44,619 nt of DNA from Prevotella sp. (GTDB taxonomy: Bacteria; Bacteroidota; Bacteroidia; Bacteroidales; Bacteroidaceae). Of the stretch, positions 13,794 through 22,459 are shown in pieces. The position numbers and the translations under genes were made by a program. The notes under the pieces are model-generated. The model worked only from the letters and a program-made list of their open reading frames with translations. It was not told the DNA's origin and ran no database searches. Position 1 is the stretch's first letter; every line of letters starts with the position of its first letter. The DNA lies in contig JAFUFD010000008.1 in NCBI GenBank assembly GCA_017470055.1, positions 1 through 44,619 of the forward strand. Reading direction: 5' to 3'.

Positions 13794-14798
13794 TTAGACG
13801 TCAAATCGCTCTCTTCTTAATGGATAATGATTGCGTAAATATTCGAATTTCGAGGGGTTAGCCTTCAGTGCCTCGCTATCTGTCAATGGGTTATACAGTT
13901 CCAACGGATCACCCGTATAATGGAAATCGGCTGGCAACGAGGGAGGGGCGACTTTCCCTGGATGGGCTAAACCGAAATAGCGACAGAGGGCATCGATCAC
14001 CATATTATCCGCATTCGCCTTACCATCAGCAGAGTAGCCTGCAATATGGGGAGTCCCAATAAACACACGCTGGAGTAGGGGGATGCTTAGGTTCGGTTCC
14101 CCTTCCCATACGTCTAACACGGCATCCCGCACCCTTCCCTCTTGCAGGGCGGAGAGCAAAGCGACATTGTCGACCACACTGCCCCGGCTGGTGTTAACTA
14201 TATAAGGTACGCGTGAGAGGCGATGGAGGAAAGCCTCGTCTGCCATGTGCCATGTGGCATATGTCCCTTCATGGGTCAGGGGAACGTGGAACGTGATGAT
14301 ATCTGCCTCCTGTGCTATCGTCTCTAACGAGACAAAATCAGTATGCCCCAATAACGGATCGCAAACCAGTACACGCATGCCCATCCGCTCAGCCATAGCC
14401 TTGACCCTGGAGCCTACATGACCACAGCCTACGATGCCTATTGTTGAGGCAGCCAGTGGCACCCCCCTATCACGTTGCAGCAGCAACAGGGAGGACTCCA
14501 CATACTGTGCCACAGAGTCAGCATTACATCCGGGGCAACTGGTCCATGTGATGCCCGCACTGGCAAGATAATCGGCATCGATATGGTCGAAACCTATCGT
14601 CGCCGTTGCCACGAAACGCACCTTACTGCCTTCCAGCAACGCTTTGTCGCAGAGGGTACGAGTCCGCACAATCAGCGCATCCGCATCTCTCACGTCAGAG
14701 GCACTAATGGCAGCACCTCCCAAAGGCACCACCTCATCAGCCAAGAGCCGCAATTTCTCTTGGATATAGGGTATCTTGTCGTCTACTACTATCTTCAT
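13794..14798 (-). CDS. pdxB: Erythronate-4-phosphate dehydrogenase
   Basis: A 334-residue NAD-dependent 2-hydroxyacid dehydrogenase, assigned to PdxB of pyridoxal-5'-phosphate synthesis. The Rossmann motif is GIVGCGHVGSRV near 115. The catalytic Arg is in NTSRGSVVD, the Glu in DVWEGEP and the His in TPHIAGYS. The start MKIVVDDKIPYI is typical of PdxB; the C-terminal part after about 270 is short but matches the PdxB dimerisation region in position. A perfect -7 element ends seven bases before the ATG, so the mRNA is probably leaderless. PLP is the cofactor of five or more enzymes encoded further along, though there is no operon link. Confidence 0.85.
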   Translation of the reverse strand: MKIVVDDKIPYIQEKLRLLADEVVPLGGAAISASDVRDADALIVRTRTLCDKALLEGSKVRFVATATIGFDHIDADYLASAGITWTSCPGCNADSVAQYVESSLLLLQRDRGVPLAASTIGIVGCGHVGSRVKAMAERMGMRVLVCDPLLGHTDFVSLETIAQEADIITFHVPLTHEGTYATWHMADEAFLHRLSRVPYIVNTSRGSVVDNVALLSALQEGRVRDAVLDVWEGEPNLSIPLLQRVFIGTPHIAGYSADGKANADNMVIDALCRYFGLAHPGKVAPPSLPADFHYTGDPLELYNPLTDSEALKANPSKFEYLRNHYPLRRERFDV

Positions 14799-14805
14799 TT
14801 GGGCG

Positions 14806-14813
14806 CAAAGATA
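14806..14813 (-). promoter_or_regulatory. -7 element of pdxB
   Basis: TATCTTTG on the - strand, seven bases before the pdxB ATG. The expected start point falls on or next to the start codon. Confidence 0.6.
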
Positions 14814-14836
14814 CAAAATTTATTTAATTTATAGAC

Positions 14837-14860
14837 TATGAACTATGAACTATGAACTAT
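14837..14860. repeat. Tandem heptad repeat between pdxB and the DUF4254 gene
   Basis: TATGAAC occurs three times in tandem plus TAT. The reverse-complement motif GTTCATAGT is found again twice at 19992-20014. It lies in the spacer of two divergent promoters. Confidence 0.6.
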
Positions 14861-14866
14861 TTTTCG

Positions 14867-14874
14867 TACCTTTG
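14867..14874 (+). promoter_or_regulatory. -7 element of the DUF4254 operon
   Basis: TACCTTTG, full match to TAnnTTTG, 25 bases before the ATG at 14900. Confidence 0.55.
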
Positions 14875-14899
14875 CCCCCCATAAACAATACACGAGACA

Positions 14900-15502
14900 A
14901 TGTCATTTACAAAAAAAGCGAATCAAATTTTCAATCAGGCGATACGTGACTATCACTTAAAAGACGATGTGGATACTCCTATTGCCAATCCTTATGATCG
15001 TGAGAGTATTGACTACAGCCTTTATCTGAAGTGTTGGATTGATACCATTCAGTGGCATTTGGAGGATATCATCCGAGACCCGCATATTGACCCGACGGAC
15101 GCCCTTGCCCTGAAGCGTCGCATCGACCGTAGCAACCAGGACCGCACGGATCTGGTAGAGGAGATTGACTCTTATTTCCGCAAACTTTATCAGGAAGTGT
15201 CTCCATTGCCTGAGGCACGGTTGAACACGGAGAGCCCCGCTTGGGCAGTAGACCGTCTCTCGATTCTCGCCCTGAAGATCTGGCATATGCAAGAGCAGGT
15301 GGACCGTATAGACGCAGAACCAGCGCATATCCAGAGATGCCAGGCAAAACTGGATGTGCTGAAAGAGCAGCAGGTGGACCTAAGCACTGCCATCGACCAA
15401 CTGCTAGAGGATATCGAGGCTGGACGTAAGTATATGAAGGTATATCGCCAGATGAAGATGTACAACGATCCTGCCACCAATCCGATACTTTATAAAAAGT
15501 AA
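14900..15502 (+). CDS. DUF4254 family protein
   Basis: A 200-residue, almost wholly helical and charged protein that matches what I know of DUF4254: N-terminal FTKKANQIFNQAIRDYH, central SLYLKCWIDTIQWHLEDIIRDP and many acidic and basic helices to the end. The biochemical function is unknown. In Bacteroidota this family is repeatedly found next to a family-9 glycosyltransferase, as here (six-base gap), and so is thought to take part in cell-surface glycan synthesis. No signal peptide or membrane segment is seen, so it should be cytosolic. Confidence 0.8.
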   Translation: MSFTKKANQIFNQAIRDYHLKDDVDTPIANPYDRESIDYSLYLKCWIDTIQWHLEDIIRDPHIDPTDALALKRRIDRSNQDRTDLVEEIDSYFRKLYQEVSPLPEARLNTESPAWAVDRLSILALKIWHMQEQVDRIDAEPAHIQRCQAKLDVLKEQQVDLSTAIDQLLEDIEAGRKYMKVYRQMKMYNDPATNPILYKK

Positions 15503-15508
15503 GTCAAG

Positions 15509-16561
15509 GTGAAGAAAGACCATATCCTCATCATCCGTTTCTCTGCCTTGGGCGATGTTGCCATGGCAGTTCCTGTAGTTTATTCTCTCGCTCACCAATA
15601 TCCTGACGTGAGGGTAACGGTGCTGAGCCGTAACTATGCCCGTCCTTTCTTTGAGGACCTTGCCCCTAATGTGGGGTTCATGGAGGCAGACCTCAAGCGT
15701 GAATACCATGGTATCAAGGGACTAAATACCCTTTATCGGCGACTTGCCGCCAAACAGTTTACCCATGTGGCAGACCTCCATAACGTGCTGCGCTCTGAGT
15801 TCCTGCGGATGCGTTTTAACTTAGGCTCTTACAAGGTGGCACATATCGACAAGCATCGCAAGGGGCGCAGACGACTGACTGCTGCTGTCAACAAGCAGTT
15901 GATACAACAGCCGACCCCCTTCCAGAACTATTCAGAGGTCTTTGCCCGATTAGGTTTCCCCATCGACCTCGACTTCCATTCTATCTTCCCAGAAGGGGGT
16001 GGCGACCTGAGTCTATTGCCTTCTGAGGCTCTGAGCCTGTGGCAATTAGACAATGGTCTCAATATCGGCATCGCTCCTTTCGCAGCCCATGAGGGAAAGG
16101 TCTACCCTCTTCATCTCATGCAAAAAGTGATAAAGCAGTTAATTGCCAAATATCCAGATGCTAAGATTTTCCTTTTTGGCAAAGGGATGAAAGAAGATGA
16201 GCAGTTTCCTCAATGGTGTAGTCAGTACAAGCAGTGCATCCATGTGGCAAAGTATCTGGACTCCATCAAACAAGAACTGATCCTGATGAGTCATCTCCAG
16301 GTGATGCTCTCGATGGACTCCGCCAATATGCATCTTGCCTCTCTTGTCGCCACACCAGTAGTGAGTGTATGGGGTGCCACCCATCCCTATGCTGGCTTTA
16401 TGGGGTGGAATCAAGGTTCCGAGAATGCTATTCAGATTCCCCTTGACTGTCGCCCTTGCAGCATCTACGGACAGAAGGCTTGCCGCCGTGGCGACTATGC
16501 CTGTATGAACCGCATATCTCCAGAGACTATTGTGGAGCATATCTCGCAGGTTCTTTCTTAA
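15509..16561 (+). CDS. Family 9 (heptosyltransferase-like) glycosyltransferase
   Basis: A 350-residue GT9 enzyme, the family of ADP-heptose:LPS heptosyltransferases. ILIIRFSALGDVAMAVPV at the N-terminus is the classic acceptor-domain start, and SMDSANMHLASLVATPVVSVWGATHP (about 270-295) contains the donor-domain signature. The C-terminal tail has four cysteines (CRPCSIYGQKACRRGDYAC), seen in many members. The likely start is GTG at 15509 after AAGTCAAGG. It forms an operon with the DUF4254 gene. Transfer of heptose or another sugar to lipid A core oligosaccharide is the expected role; the exact sugar cannot be read from sequence. Confidence 0.85.
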   Translation: MKKDHILIIRFSALGDVAMAVPVVYSLAHQYPDVRVTVLSRNYARPFFEDLAPNVGFMEADLKREYHGIKGLNTLYRRLAAKQFTHVADLHNVLRSEFLRMRFNLGSYKVAHIDKHRKGRRRLTAAVNKQLIQQPTPFQNYSEVFARLGFPIDLDFHSIFPEGGGDLSLLPSEALSLWQLDNGLNIGIAPFAAHEGKVYPLHLMQKVIKQLIAKYPDAKIFLFGKGMKEDEQFPQWCSQYKQCIHVAKYLDSIKQELILMSHLQVMLSMDSANMHLASLVATPVVSVWGATHPYAGFMGWNQGSENAIQIPLDCRPCSIYGQKACRRGDYACMNRISPETIVEHISQVLS

Positions 16562-16606
16562 ATAGATAACTATGATGATGAATTATTTCCAATATTTATA
16601 TAGAAG

Positions 16607-17707
16607 ATGTCATTAAAATGTGGTATTGTGGGACTGCCTAATGTAGGTAAGTCTACTTTGTTTAATTGCTTGTCGAGTGCAAAGGCACAGGCAGCCAATT
16701 TCCCTTTCTGTACAATAGAACCGAATGTGGGTGTGATTACCGTTCCTGACGAGCGTCTCACCAAACTCGCCGAGATAGTACACCCAGGACGTATCGTTCC
16801 CGCCACTTGTGAGATTGTGGATATCGCAGGACTCGTGAAGGGTGCCTCGAAAGGTGAGGGACTGGGTAACAAGTTCTTAGGGAATATCCGTGAGACGGAT
16901 GCCATCATCCATGTGCTGCGCTGTTTCGAGGATGACAATATCACCCATGTGGACGGCACCATAGACCCTATCCGTGACAAGGAGATTATCGACACAGAAC
17001 TGCAACTGAAAGACTTGGAGACCATCGAGAGTCGGCTTGCGAAAACGGAGAAAGCCGCAGCGGCAGGCAACAAAGAGGCTAAGTTGGAGGTGACGGTGCT
17101 GAAAGCCTATAAAGAGGTGCTCGACCAAGGCAAGAACGCCCGTATCGTGGAGTTCGAGAGTAAGGATGAGCAGGACTGCGCCCGCAACCTGTTCCTGTTG
17201 ACGGCAAAGCCTGTGCTTTATGTCTGCAACGTCAGTGAGGCGGATGCCAAGGAGGGCAATGACCTCACCAAGCGTGTAGAGGCTCTCGCCAAGGAGGAAG
17301 GTGCCGAGGCAATGATCATTGCGGCGAAGACGGAAGAGGACATTGCTGAATTGGAGAGTTATGAGGACAAGCAAATGTTCTTGGAGGAACTGGGCTTGGA
17401 GGAGAGTGGTGTCAACCGCCTCATCAAGAAGGCTTACTCGCTGCTCAATTTGGAGACCTTCATCACTGCCGGTGAGATGGAGGTGAAGGCATGGACCTAC
17501 CACAAGGGATGGAAGGCACCACAGTGCGCAGGTGTCATCCATACCGACTTTGAGAAGGGCTTCATCCGTGCTGAGGTCATCAAGTATGATGACTATATCC
17601 AATACGGCTCAGAGGCTGCTGTCCGTGAGGCAGGCAAGATGGGCATTGAGGGTAAAGAGTATGTCGTACAGGATGGCGACATCATGCACTTCAGGTTTAA
17701 TGTCTAA
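16607..17707 (+). CDS. ychF: YchF/Obg-like ATPase
   Basis: A 366-residue P-loop protein of the YchF/OLA1 family. It has GLPNVGKSTLFN (G1) at residues 9-20, the family-specific FPFCTIEPNVG switch region near 35-45 and DIAGLVKGA (G3) near 70. A coiled-coil insert covers about 135-200, and a C-terminal TGS domain includes the final YVVQDGDIMHFRFNV. YchF prefers ATP to GTP, binds ribosomes and affects stress responses. Spacing of 45 bases from the glycosyltransferase and 35 to lgt would allow cotranscription, but a separate start is possible. Confidence 0.95.
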   Translation: MSLKCGIVGLPNVGKSTLFNCLSSAKAQAANFPFCTIEPNVGVITVPDERLTKLAEIVHPGRIVPATCEIVDIAGLVKGASKGEGLGNKFLGNIRETDAIIHVLRCFEDDNITHVDGTIDPIRDKEIIDTELQLKDLETIESRLAKTEKAAAAGNKEAKLEVTVLKAYKEVLDQGKNARIVEFESKDEQDCARNLFLLTAKPVLYVCNVSEADAKEGNDLTKRVEALAKEEGAEAMIIAAKTEEDIAELESYEDKQMFLEELGLEESGVNRLIKKAYSLLNLETFITAGEMEVKAWTYHKGWKAPQCAGVIHTDFEKGFIRAEVIKYDDYIQYGSEAAVREAGKMGIEGKEYVVQDGDIMHFRFNV

Positions 17708-17742
17708 TCGTGATAGATATCTCGAAATAACGGAATAACGAA

Positions 17743-18576
17743 ATGACTCACCTACTCTACATTCTTTGGAATCCCAATCTGGAGTTCTTCCATTTTGGTC
17801 CTTTCTCTGTCCGATGGTACGGATTGTGCTGGCTGTTAGGCTTTGCTGTGGCATACCTGTTAGTGCGACGCCTCTATCAGGAACAGAGCATCAAGGAGGA
17901 ACTCTTTGAGCCTTTGTTTTTGTATTGCTTCCTTGGCATTCTGATAGGAGCGCGTTTAGGACATTGTATCTTCTATGAGCCAGACTATTTCCTCACCTCA
18001 AGTAAAGGCATCATAGAGATGTTCCTGCCCATCCGTTTCTTAGCAGAGGGCGGCTGGAAGTTCATTGGCTATGAGGGACTTGCCAGCCATGGAGGGACTT
18101 TGGGACTGATGATTGCCCTATGGCTCTACGTGAGAAAGACGAAACTCCGTCTCTGGACGGTTCTCGACAATATCGCTATCGCCACGGGCTCTATGGCCTG
18201 TTTTATCCGATTAGGCAACCTCATGAACTCAGAGATTATCGGAAAAGTGACCGACGTGCCCTGGGCTTTTATCTTCGAACGGGTTGACACCTTCCCACGC
18301 CATCCCGGACAACTCTATGAGGCAATAGCCTATGCCATTCTATTCGTCTTGATGTGGTATCTCCATAAACGGATGCCCCAGAAGATTGGCACTGGCTGGT
18401 ATTTCGGTTTCTGCCTGACCTATATCTTCACCTTCCGCTTCTTCATCGAATATACGAAAGAGATACAGGAAGCCTTTGAGGCATCACTGCCTCTGGACAT
18501 GGGACAGATTCTATCTATTCCGTTTATTATCCTCGGACTCGTCTGTATGTTCCGGAAGAAAAGAGAAGTGCTATAA
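17743..18576 (+). CDS. lgt: Prolipoprotein diacylglyceryl transferase
   Basis: A 277-residue inner-membrane enzyme that moves diacylglycerol from phosphatidylglycerol to the lipobox cysteine of prolipoproteins. Seven or so hydrophobic segments are visible. The Lgt signature lies at [12 protein letters not shown]-type sequence (here [15 protein letters not shown]), and the conserved RHPGQLYEA motif and SHGGTLG are intact. N-terminal [19 protein letters not shown] is also typical. It overlaps the convergent DUF4294 gene by six bases. At least two lipoproteins in this window (SusD and the Ig-like protein) would be substrates. Confidence 0.95.
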   Translation: MTHLLYILWNPNLEFFHFGPFSVRWYGLCWLLGFAVAYLLVRRLYQEQSIKEELFEPLFLYCFLGILIGARLGHCIFYEPDYFLTSSKGIIEMFLPIRFLAEGGWKFIGYEGLASHGGTLGLMIALWLYVRKTKLRLWTVLDNIAIATGSMACFIRLGNLMNSEIIGKVTDVPWAFIFERVDTFPRHPGQLYEAIAYAILFVLMWYLHKRMPQKIGTGWYFGFCLTYIFTFRFFIEYTKEIQEAFEASLPLDMGQILSIPFIILGLVCMFRKKREVL

Positions 18577-19188
18577 CTGACCTGCCTCAACCATCAGGAC
18601 AACACGTTCTGTGAGGCGGTCAATACCTTCTGGGTCGTACTCCTTCTTCAGACTGGCTCCAAAAGCCCATGCAAAAGCCTGGTAGAAACCAGCACGCACA
18701 GGTCCCAGGAACGCCTGTATCAGTTCGTATCCAGAAGAATTACTCTCACGATAGATGAGTTTGATCAGCAACTTACCTTGCGAATAGGTAAGTTTTTTCA
18801 TGCGCGGCTTATACGCTTTCATGACACTCTTCTCTACCAGTTTCATGTGAGCATCCTTCGCCTTCTTGTCTGGCAGCGTCTCCAGATACTCTGCCGTCTC
18901 CATCATGATCTTACGCGCCTCCTTGGCTATCGGCAATACCGTCTTGACATTCTTCACCAGCCGGGTGTATGCCTGTTGCTGCTTCTTACTGCTGAAAGTG
19001 ATGGGAGGGTATACGTAGACATTATTCATCTCCATATACTGGATGCTGTCGCCATTCTCCAGCACCTTGCCCACCTTCACCATCGGCACAAAGGTGGGAC
19101 TATCCATATCCACCTCCTGCCGCTTCGGGTTCTGGGCACATGTCTCCAGAGCCATCAGCATGACACCTGTCAGCATCAGTATTCTCAT
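18571..19188 (-). CDS. Exported DUF4294 protein
   Basis: A 205-residue secreted protein: signal peptide [19 protein letters not shown], then a mature part with [31 protein letters not shown] and a helical C-terminus. The set fits DUF4294, a Bacteroidota-specific family without known function. The reading frame is open 77 codons upstream, but the signal peptide and a perfect promoter fix the start at 19188. Only eight bases separate the -7 box from the ATG, so the mRNA is nearly leaderless. It is divergent from the LuxR-type regulator gene. Confidence 0.8.
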   Translation of the reverse strand: MRILMLTGVMLMALETCAQNPKRQEVDMDSPTFVPMVKVGKVLENGDSIQYMEMNNVYVYPPITFSSKKQQQAYTRLVKNVKTVLPIAKEARKIMMETAEYLETLPDKKAKDAHMKLVEKSVMKAYKPRMKKLTYSQGKLLIKLIYRESNSSGYELIQAFLGPVRAGFYQAFAWAFGASLKKEYDPEGIDRLTERVVLMVEAGQL

Positions 19189-19196
19189 AGCGCAGA

Positions 19197-19227
19197 CAAA
19201 GGTAATGCAATTCGGGAGAACTGCAAA
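19197..19227 (-). promoter_or_regulatory. Promoter of the DUF4294 gene
   Basis: TTTG (19224-19227), exactly 19 bases, then TACCTTTG (19197-19204) on the - strand: a complete consensus promoter. Confidence 0.8.
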
Positions 19228-19313
19228 GAAATTTAGTTTTTTTAATGGATATACCAAACGTATGGTAGTAGGAATAACCGAAATGCGGTATTGCGTGCCT
19301 CCCCAAATCCGCC

Positions 19314-19321
19314 TACCTTTG
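19314..19321 (+). promoter_or_regulatory. -7 element of the response-regulator gene
   Basis: TACCTTTG, full match to the -7 consensus, 26 bases before the ATG at 19348. The -33 box is poor (TTGC). Confidence 0.6.
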
Positions 19322-19347
19322 CACCGACAAACAAAAAAAGACAAGAG

Positions 19348-19992
19348 ATGGTGAATTTTATCTTGGCAGACAATCAGGAATTGACTGCTTTCGCCCTGAA
19401 GACCCTCATTCGTGAGCATGAGAGTGCCTCACTGCATTATGCCAGTGACAAAGAAGAACTGCTCAGTCAGTTACAGGCAGAGACGAGAAGTATCGTCATC
19501 CTCGACTACACCTTATTTAATATACAGGATGAGGACCAGTTGCTGATTATCATTGAGCGATTCCCTAAAGCCCAATGGATCATGGTGAGCGACGACCTCA
19601 CAGTTCAAGTCATGCGGAAACTGGTCTATACGGCACGTAACGTGAGTATCGTGTTCAAGGATTCTCCCTTTAAACTGTTCCGCCATGCCATCGACTATGC
19701 CATCCGTGGAGAGCGTTATCTCTGCCAACGTGCCGCAGAAGTACTGATCTGTCAACAGGCTGACGATGAGCAACGCCCTAAAGTGCTGACCCAGACAGAG
19801 ATTGAGATACTACGTGGGGTGGCACAAGGAAAGACGACAAAAGAGATTGCCTACGAGCGCTTCTCCAGTGTCCATACCGTGAACACTCATAAAAAGAATA
19901 TTTTCCGAAAACTACATGTGAATACCGCCCATGAGGCTGTGAAATACGCTTTCCGGGCAGGACTGGTAGACCCGTCGGAGTTCTATATTTAG
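19348..19992 (+). CDS. LuxR-family response regulator
   Basis: A 214-residue regulator. The receiver domain (1-120) keeps an acidic residue at D8, a phosphoacceptor candidate D53 in IVILDYTLF and a Lys at 104 in VFKDSPF. A LuxR-type helix-turn-helix follows (about 148-205: TEIEILRGVAQGKTTKEIA, HTVNTHKKNIFRKL). No sensor kinase gene is adjacent. Start at 19348 (MVNFILADN) is preferred to an upstream frame extension that would include the promoter. It is placed directly before the sulfur genes, but a regulatory link to them is only a possibility. Confidence 0.85.
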   Translation: MVNFILADNQELTAFALKTLIREHESASLHYASDKEELLSQLQAETRSIVILDYTLFNIQDEDQLLIIIERFPKAQWIMVSDDLTVQVMRKLVYTARNVSIVFKDSPFKLFRHAIDYAIRGERYLCQRAAEVLICQQADDEQRPKVLTQTEIEILRGVAQGKTTKEIAYERFSSVHTVNTHKKNIFRKLHVNTAHEAVKYAFRAGLVDPSEFYI

Positions 19993-20018
19993 TTCATAGT
20001 TAAGAGTTCATAGTTAAG
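19992..20018. repeat. Direct repeat before the PLP enzyme gene
   Basis: TTCATAGTTAAG occurs twice (19993-20004 and 20007-20018) with a 14-base period in the gap between two genes. The GTTCATAGT core is the reverse complement of the 14837-14860 repeat. Confidence 0.55.
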
Positions 20019-20020
20019 TG

Positions 20021-21202
20021 ATGAAGAAACAGACAATAGCAATCAATACTCCTTATGTGCGAGAGGATGCCTATGGCTCCCTCGCTGTTCCTATCTACCA
20101 TAACGTTGCCTTCGAGTTCAAGGATGCACAACAGATGGCAGACGCCTTCTGTAACCGTATCAAGGCGCCTGACTATGCCCGTGTGGAGAATCCCACCGTG
20201 ACCAATCTGGAACAGCGGGTACGCCAGTTGACAGGTGCTGCCCATGTGACTGCCTTTAACTCTGGCATGGCGGCCATCAGTAACGTGCTCCTTGCCGTGT
20301 CCTCCCATGGCAAGAACATCGTGACTTCCCGTCATCTTTTTGGGAACACCCTCGCCCTCGTCACCAACACCATGCTACGCTTTGGCGTGAAGCCCCGTCT
20401 CCGTGATCTGACTGACCTACAAGCGGTGGAGGACGCTATTGACGAGCAGACCTGCTGCGTGTTCCTTGAGACCGTAACGAACCCGCAGTTGGAGGTTGCT
20501 GACCTTCATGCTATTGCTGAGATAGCCCATAGAAAGGGCGTTCCCCTGATAGCCGACTCCACGGTTATTCCCTTTACGGAGACTCCGCTGAGGACTTTTG
20601 GTGTCGACGTGGAAGTAGTATCAAGCACTAAGTATCTCTCAGGAGGCGGCACGTCATTAGGAGGTCTTGTCATCGACTATGGCACTTTCCCCCAGATCAA
20701 CCAGCGCATCAAGTATGAGTTGCTGTTTAACTTAGGCGCCTATATGTCGCCACAGACAGCCTATCTGCAGACCTTGGGATTAGAGACGCTTGATGTGCGT
20801 TACCAACGGCAGGCTTCCAATGCCCTTGAATTAGCAAAGGTATTGAGGGAGTCTGGGCTGGTGAAGGCGGTCAATTATATCGGACTGGAGGATAATCCTT
20901 TCTATGCACTTGCTCAACAACAGTTTGGTAAGACAGCAGGAGCCATGTTGACCATCGACTTGAGAAGCAAGGAGGAGTGCTTCCATTTCCTCAACCGCCT
21001 GAAACTCATCCATCGTGCCACCAATCTCTTCGACAACCGCACCCTTGCCATCCATCCCGCCTCTACCATCTTCGGGCTATTTCCCCCACAGCAGTTGGAG
21101 AAGATGGACGTACGCCAGACAACCATTCGCCTGTCGATAGGTTTGGAGGCTGTTGAGGACCTTGTGGCAGACATCCAGCAAGCATTAGAAGATGACTTAT
21201 AA
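20021..21202 (+). CDS. Gamma-family PLP enzyme, O-acetylhomoserine sulfhydrylase-like
   Basis: A 393-residue Cys/Met-metabolism PLP enzyme. The cofactor lysine is K204 in SSTKYLSGGGTSLGG, with D179 in LIADSTV for the pyridine nitrogen and YARVENPTVTNLE for phosphate contact from the partner subunit. Y-A-R-V-x-N-P-T-V and the G-T-S-L-G-G-L-V-I-D stretch favour O-acetylhomoserine sulfhydrylase or methionine gamma-lyase over cystathionine gamma-synthase, but the length (shorter than the usual MetY, about 430) leaves this open. The gene overlaps the PatB-like gene by 11 bases. In Wolinella a MetY homologue uses a thiocarboxylated carrier protein as sulfur donor, and such a carrier is encoded 6 kb downstream. 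Confidence 0.75.
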   Translation: MKKQTIAINTPYVREDAYGSLAVPIYHNVAFEFKDAQQMADAFCNRIKAPDYARVENPTVTNLEQRVRQLTGAAHVTAFNSGMAAISNVLLAVSSHGKNIVTSRHLFGNTLALVTNTMLRFGVKPRLRDLTDLQAVEDAIDEQTCCVFLETVTNPQLEVADLHAIAEIAHRKGVPLIADSTVIPFTETPLRTFGVDVEVVSSTKYLSGGGTSLGGLVIDYGTFPQINQRIKYELLFNLGAYMSPQTAYLQTLGLETLDVRYQRQASNALELAKVLRESGLVKAVNYIGLEDNPFYALAQQQFGKTAGAMLTIDLRSKEECFHFLNRLKLIHRATNLFDNRTLAIHPASTIFGLFPPQQLEKMDVRQTTIRLSIGLEAVEDLVADIQQALEDDL

Positions 21203-22370
21203 TTTCAACAAGATAGTAGACCGCAGGAAAAGTGGCGACCTCAAACATGGGGTGCTATTAGAGCGTTATGGACGCAGCGACCTGTTACCCTTATGGGTGG
21301 CGGATATGGACTTTGAGACTCCACCCTTCATCACAGAGGCGCTCCGCCAACGTCTCGACCACTCGCTGTTTGGCTATACGGTGACCCCTGACGAGTTATG
21401 GACTACTATTATCCAATGGACATACGACCACCATCAGTGGAAGGTGAAACGGGAGTGGCTGACCTATATCCCTGGTATCGTGAAGGGAATCGGACTCGCC
21501 GTGAACCTGTTCTCCCAAGAGAATGATAAAGTCATCATCCAGCCTCCTGTCTACCATCCTTTCCGACTCACCCCACAGGGTAATGGGCGCAAGGTAGTCT
21601 ACAATCCGTTGAAACGGTTGTCTGACGGCAGTTACGACATGGACCTTGAGCAGTTGGAGCAGGTGACGGACGAGCATTGCAAGATTCTGATACTGAGTAA
21701 TCCCCACAATCCTGCAGGCATCTGCTGGAGAGAGGAGACACTTCGACAGTTGGCGCATTTCTGCTATCAACATCATATCCTCGTCTTGTCGGACGAGATA
21801 CATTGTGACATGGCACTCTTCGGCAACCGCCACGTGCCTTTTGCGACAGTCAGTGAGGAGGCGGCACAATGCAGTATCACCTTTGGTGCCCCTTCCAAGA
21901 CCTTTAACATAGCAGGCATCGTCAGCAGTTATGCCATTGTTCCTAATCCGACCTTGCGCCGCCGTTTCTATACATGGCTGACGGCAAATGAGTTGAACGA
22001 CCCTCCTCTGTTCTCGCCAATCGCCACCATTGCCGCTTATCAGCAAGGTGAGGCATGGCGCAAACAGATGCTGGCGTATGTTGAGGAGAATATCCGCTTT
22101 GTGGAAGACTACTGTCAGCAACATCTTCCTGAAGTCACCCCCTTGCGTCCGCAAGCCTCTTTCCTCGTATGGCTCGACTGTAGGGCGATGGGGCTTTCGC
22201 ATGATGAACTCATCGACTTGTTTGTCAACAAGGCACATCTCGCCCTTAACGATGGAGAGATGTTCGGACCTGGCGGTGAAGGCTTTATGCGCATGAATGT
22301 CGGGGCTCCTCGCAGCATCCTCTTGCAGGCCCTTCAGCAGTTGGCACAGGCGTGGAATACCGAACATTAG
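21192..22370 (+). CDS. PatB/MalY-type C-S lyase (cystathionine beta-lyase)
   Basis: A 392-residue fold-type I PLP enzyme of the PatB/MalY group. LPLWVADMDFETPP at the N-terminus is diagnostic; the PLP lysine is K236 in GAPSKTFNIAG and the ring-contact Asp is D201 in LSDEIHCDM. It splits cystathionine or cysteine conjugates into a thiol, pyruvate and ammonia. The start overlaps the upstream PLP gene, so the two are coupled and together could interconvert homocysteine and cysteine sulfur. MalY in E. coli is also a repressor partner; nothing in the sequence points to that here. Confidence 0.85.
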   Translation: MTYNFNKIVDRRKSGDLKHGVLLERYGRSDLLPLWVADMDFETPPFITEALRQRLDHSLFGYTVTPDELWTTIIQWTYDHHQWKVKREWLTYIPGIVKGIGLAVNLFSQENDKVIIQPPVYHPFRLTPQGNGRKVVYNPLKRLSDGSYDMDLEQLEQVTDEHCKILILSNPHNPAGICWREETLRQLAHFCYQHHILVLSDEIHCDMALFGNRHVPFATVSEEAAQCSITFGAPSKTFNIAGIVSSYAIVPNPTLRRRFYTWLTANELNDPPLFSPIATIAAYQQGEAWRKQMLAYVEENIRFVEDYCQQHLPEVTPLRPQASFLVWLDCRAMGLSHDELIDLFVNKAHLALNDGEMFGPGGEGFMRMNVGAPRSILLQALQQLAQAWNTEH

Positions 22371-22419
22371 GTATATGAAATGCCACAAGAGTGCGATTGT
22401 ACGGCATTCTAAAACCCAC

Positions 22420-22427
22420 TACCTTTG
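22420..22427 (+). promoter_or_regulatory. -7 element of the cysK-encapsulin operon
   Basis: TACCTTTG, full match to TAnnTTTG, 32 bases before the cysK ATG. At the -33 position there is only TTGT (22397-22400). No other promoter is visible in the operon. Confidence 0.6.
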
Positions 22428-22459
22428 CAAACGGATATTTACACAAAAACATTTGTAAT

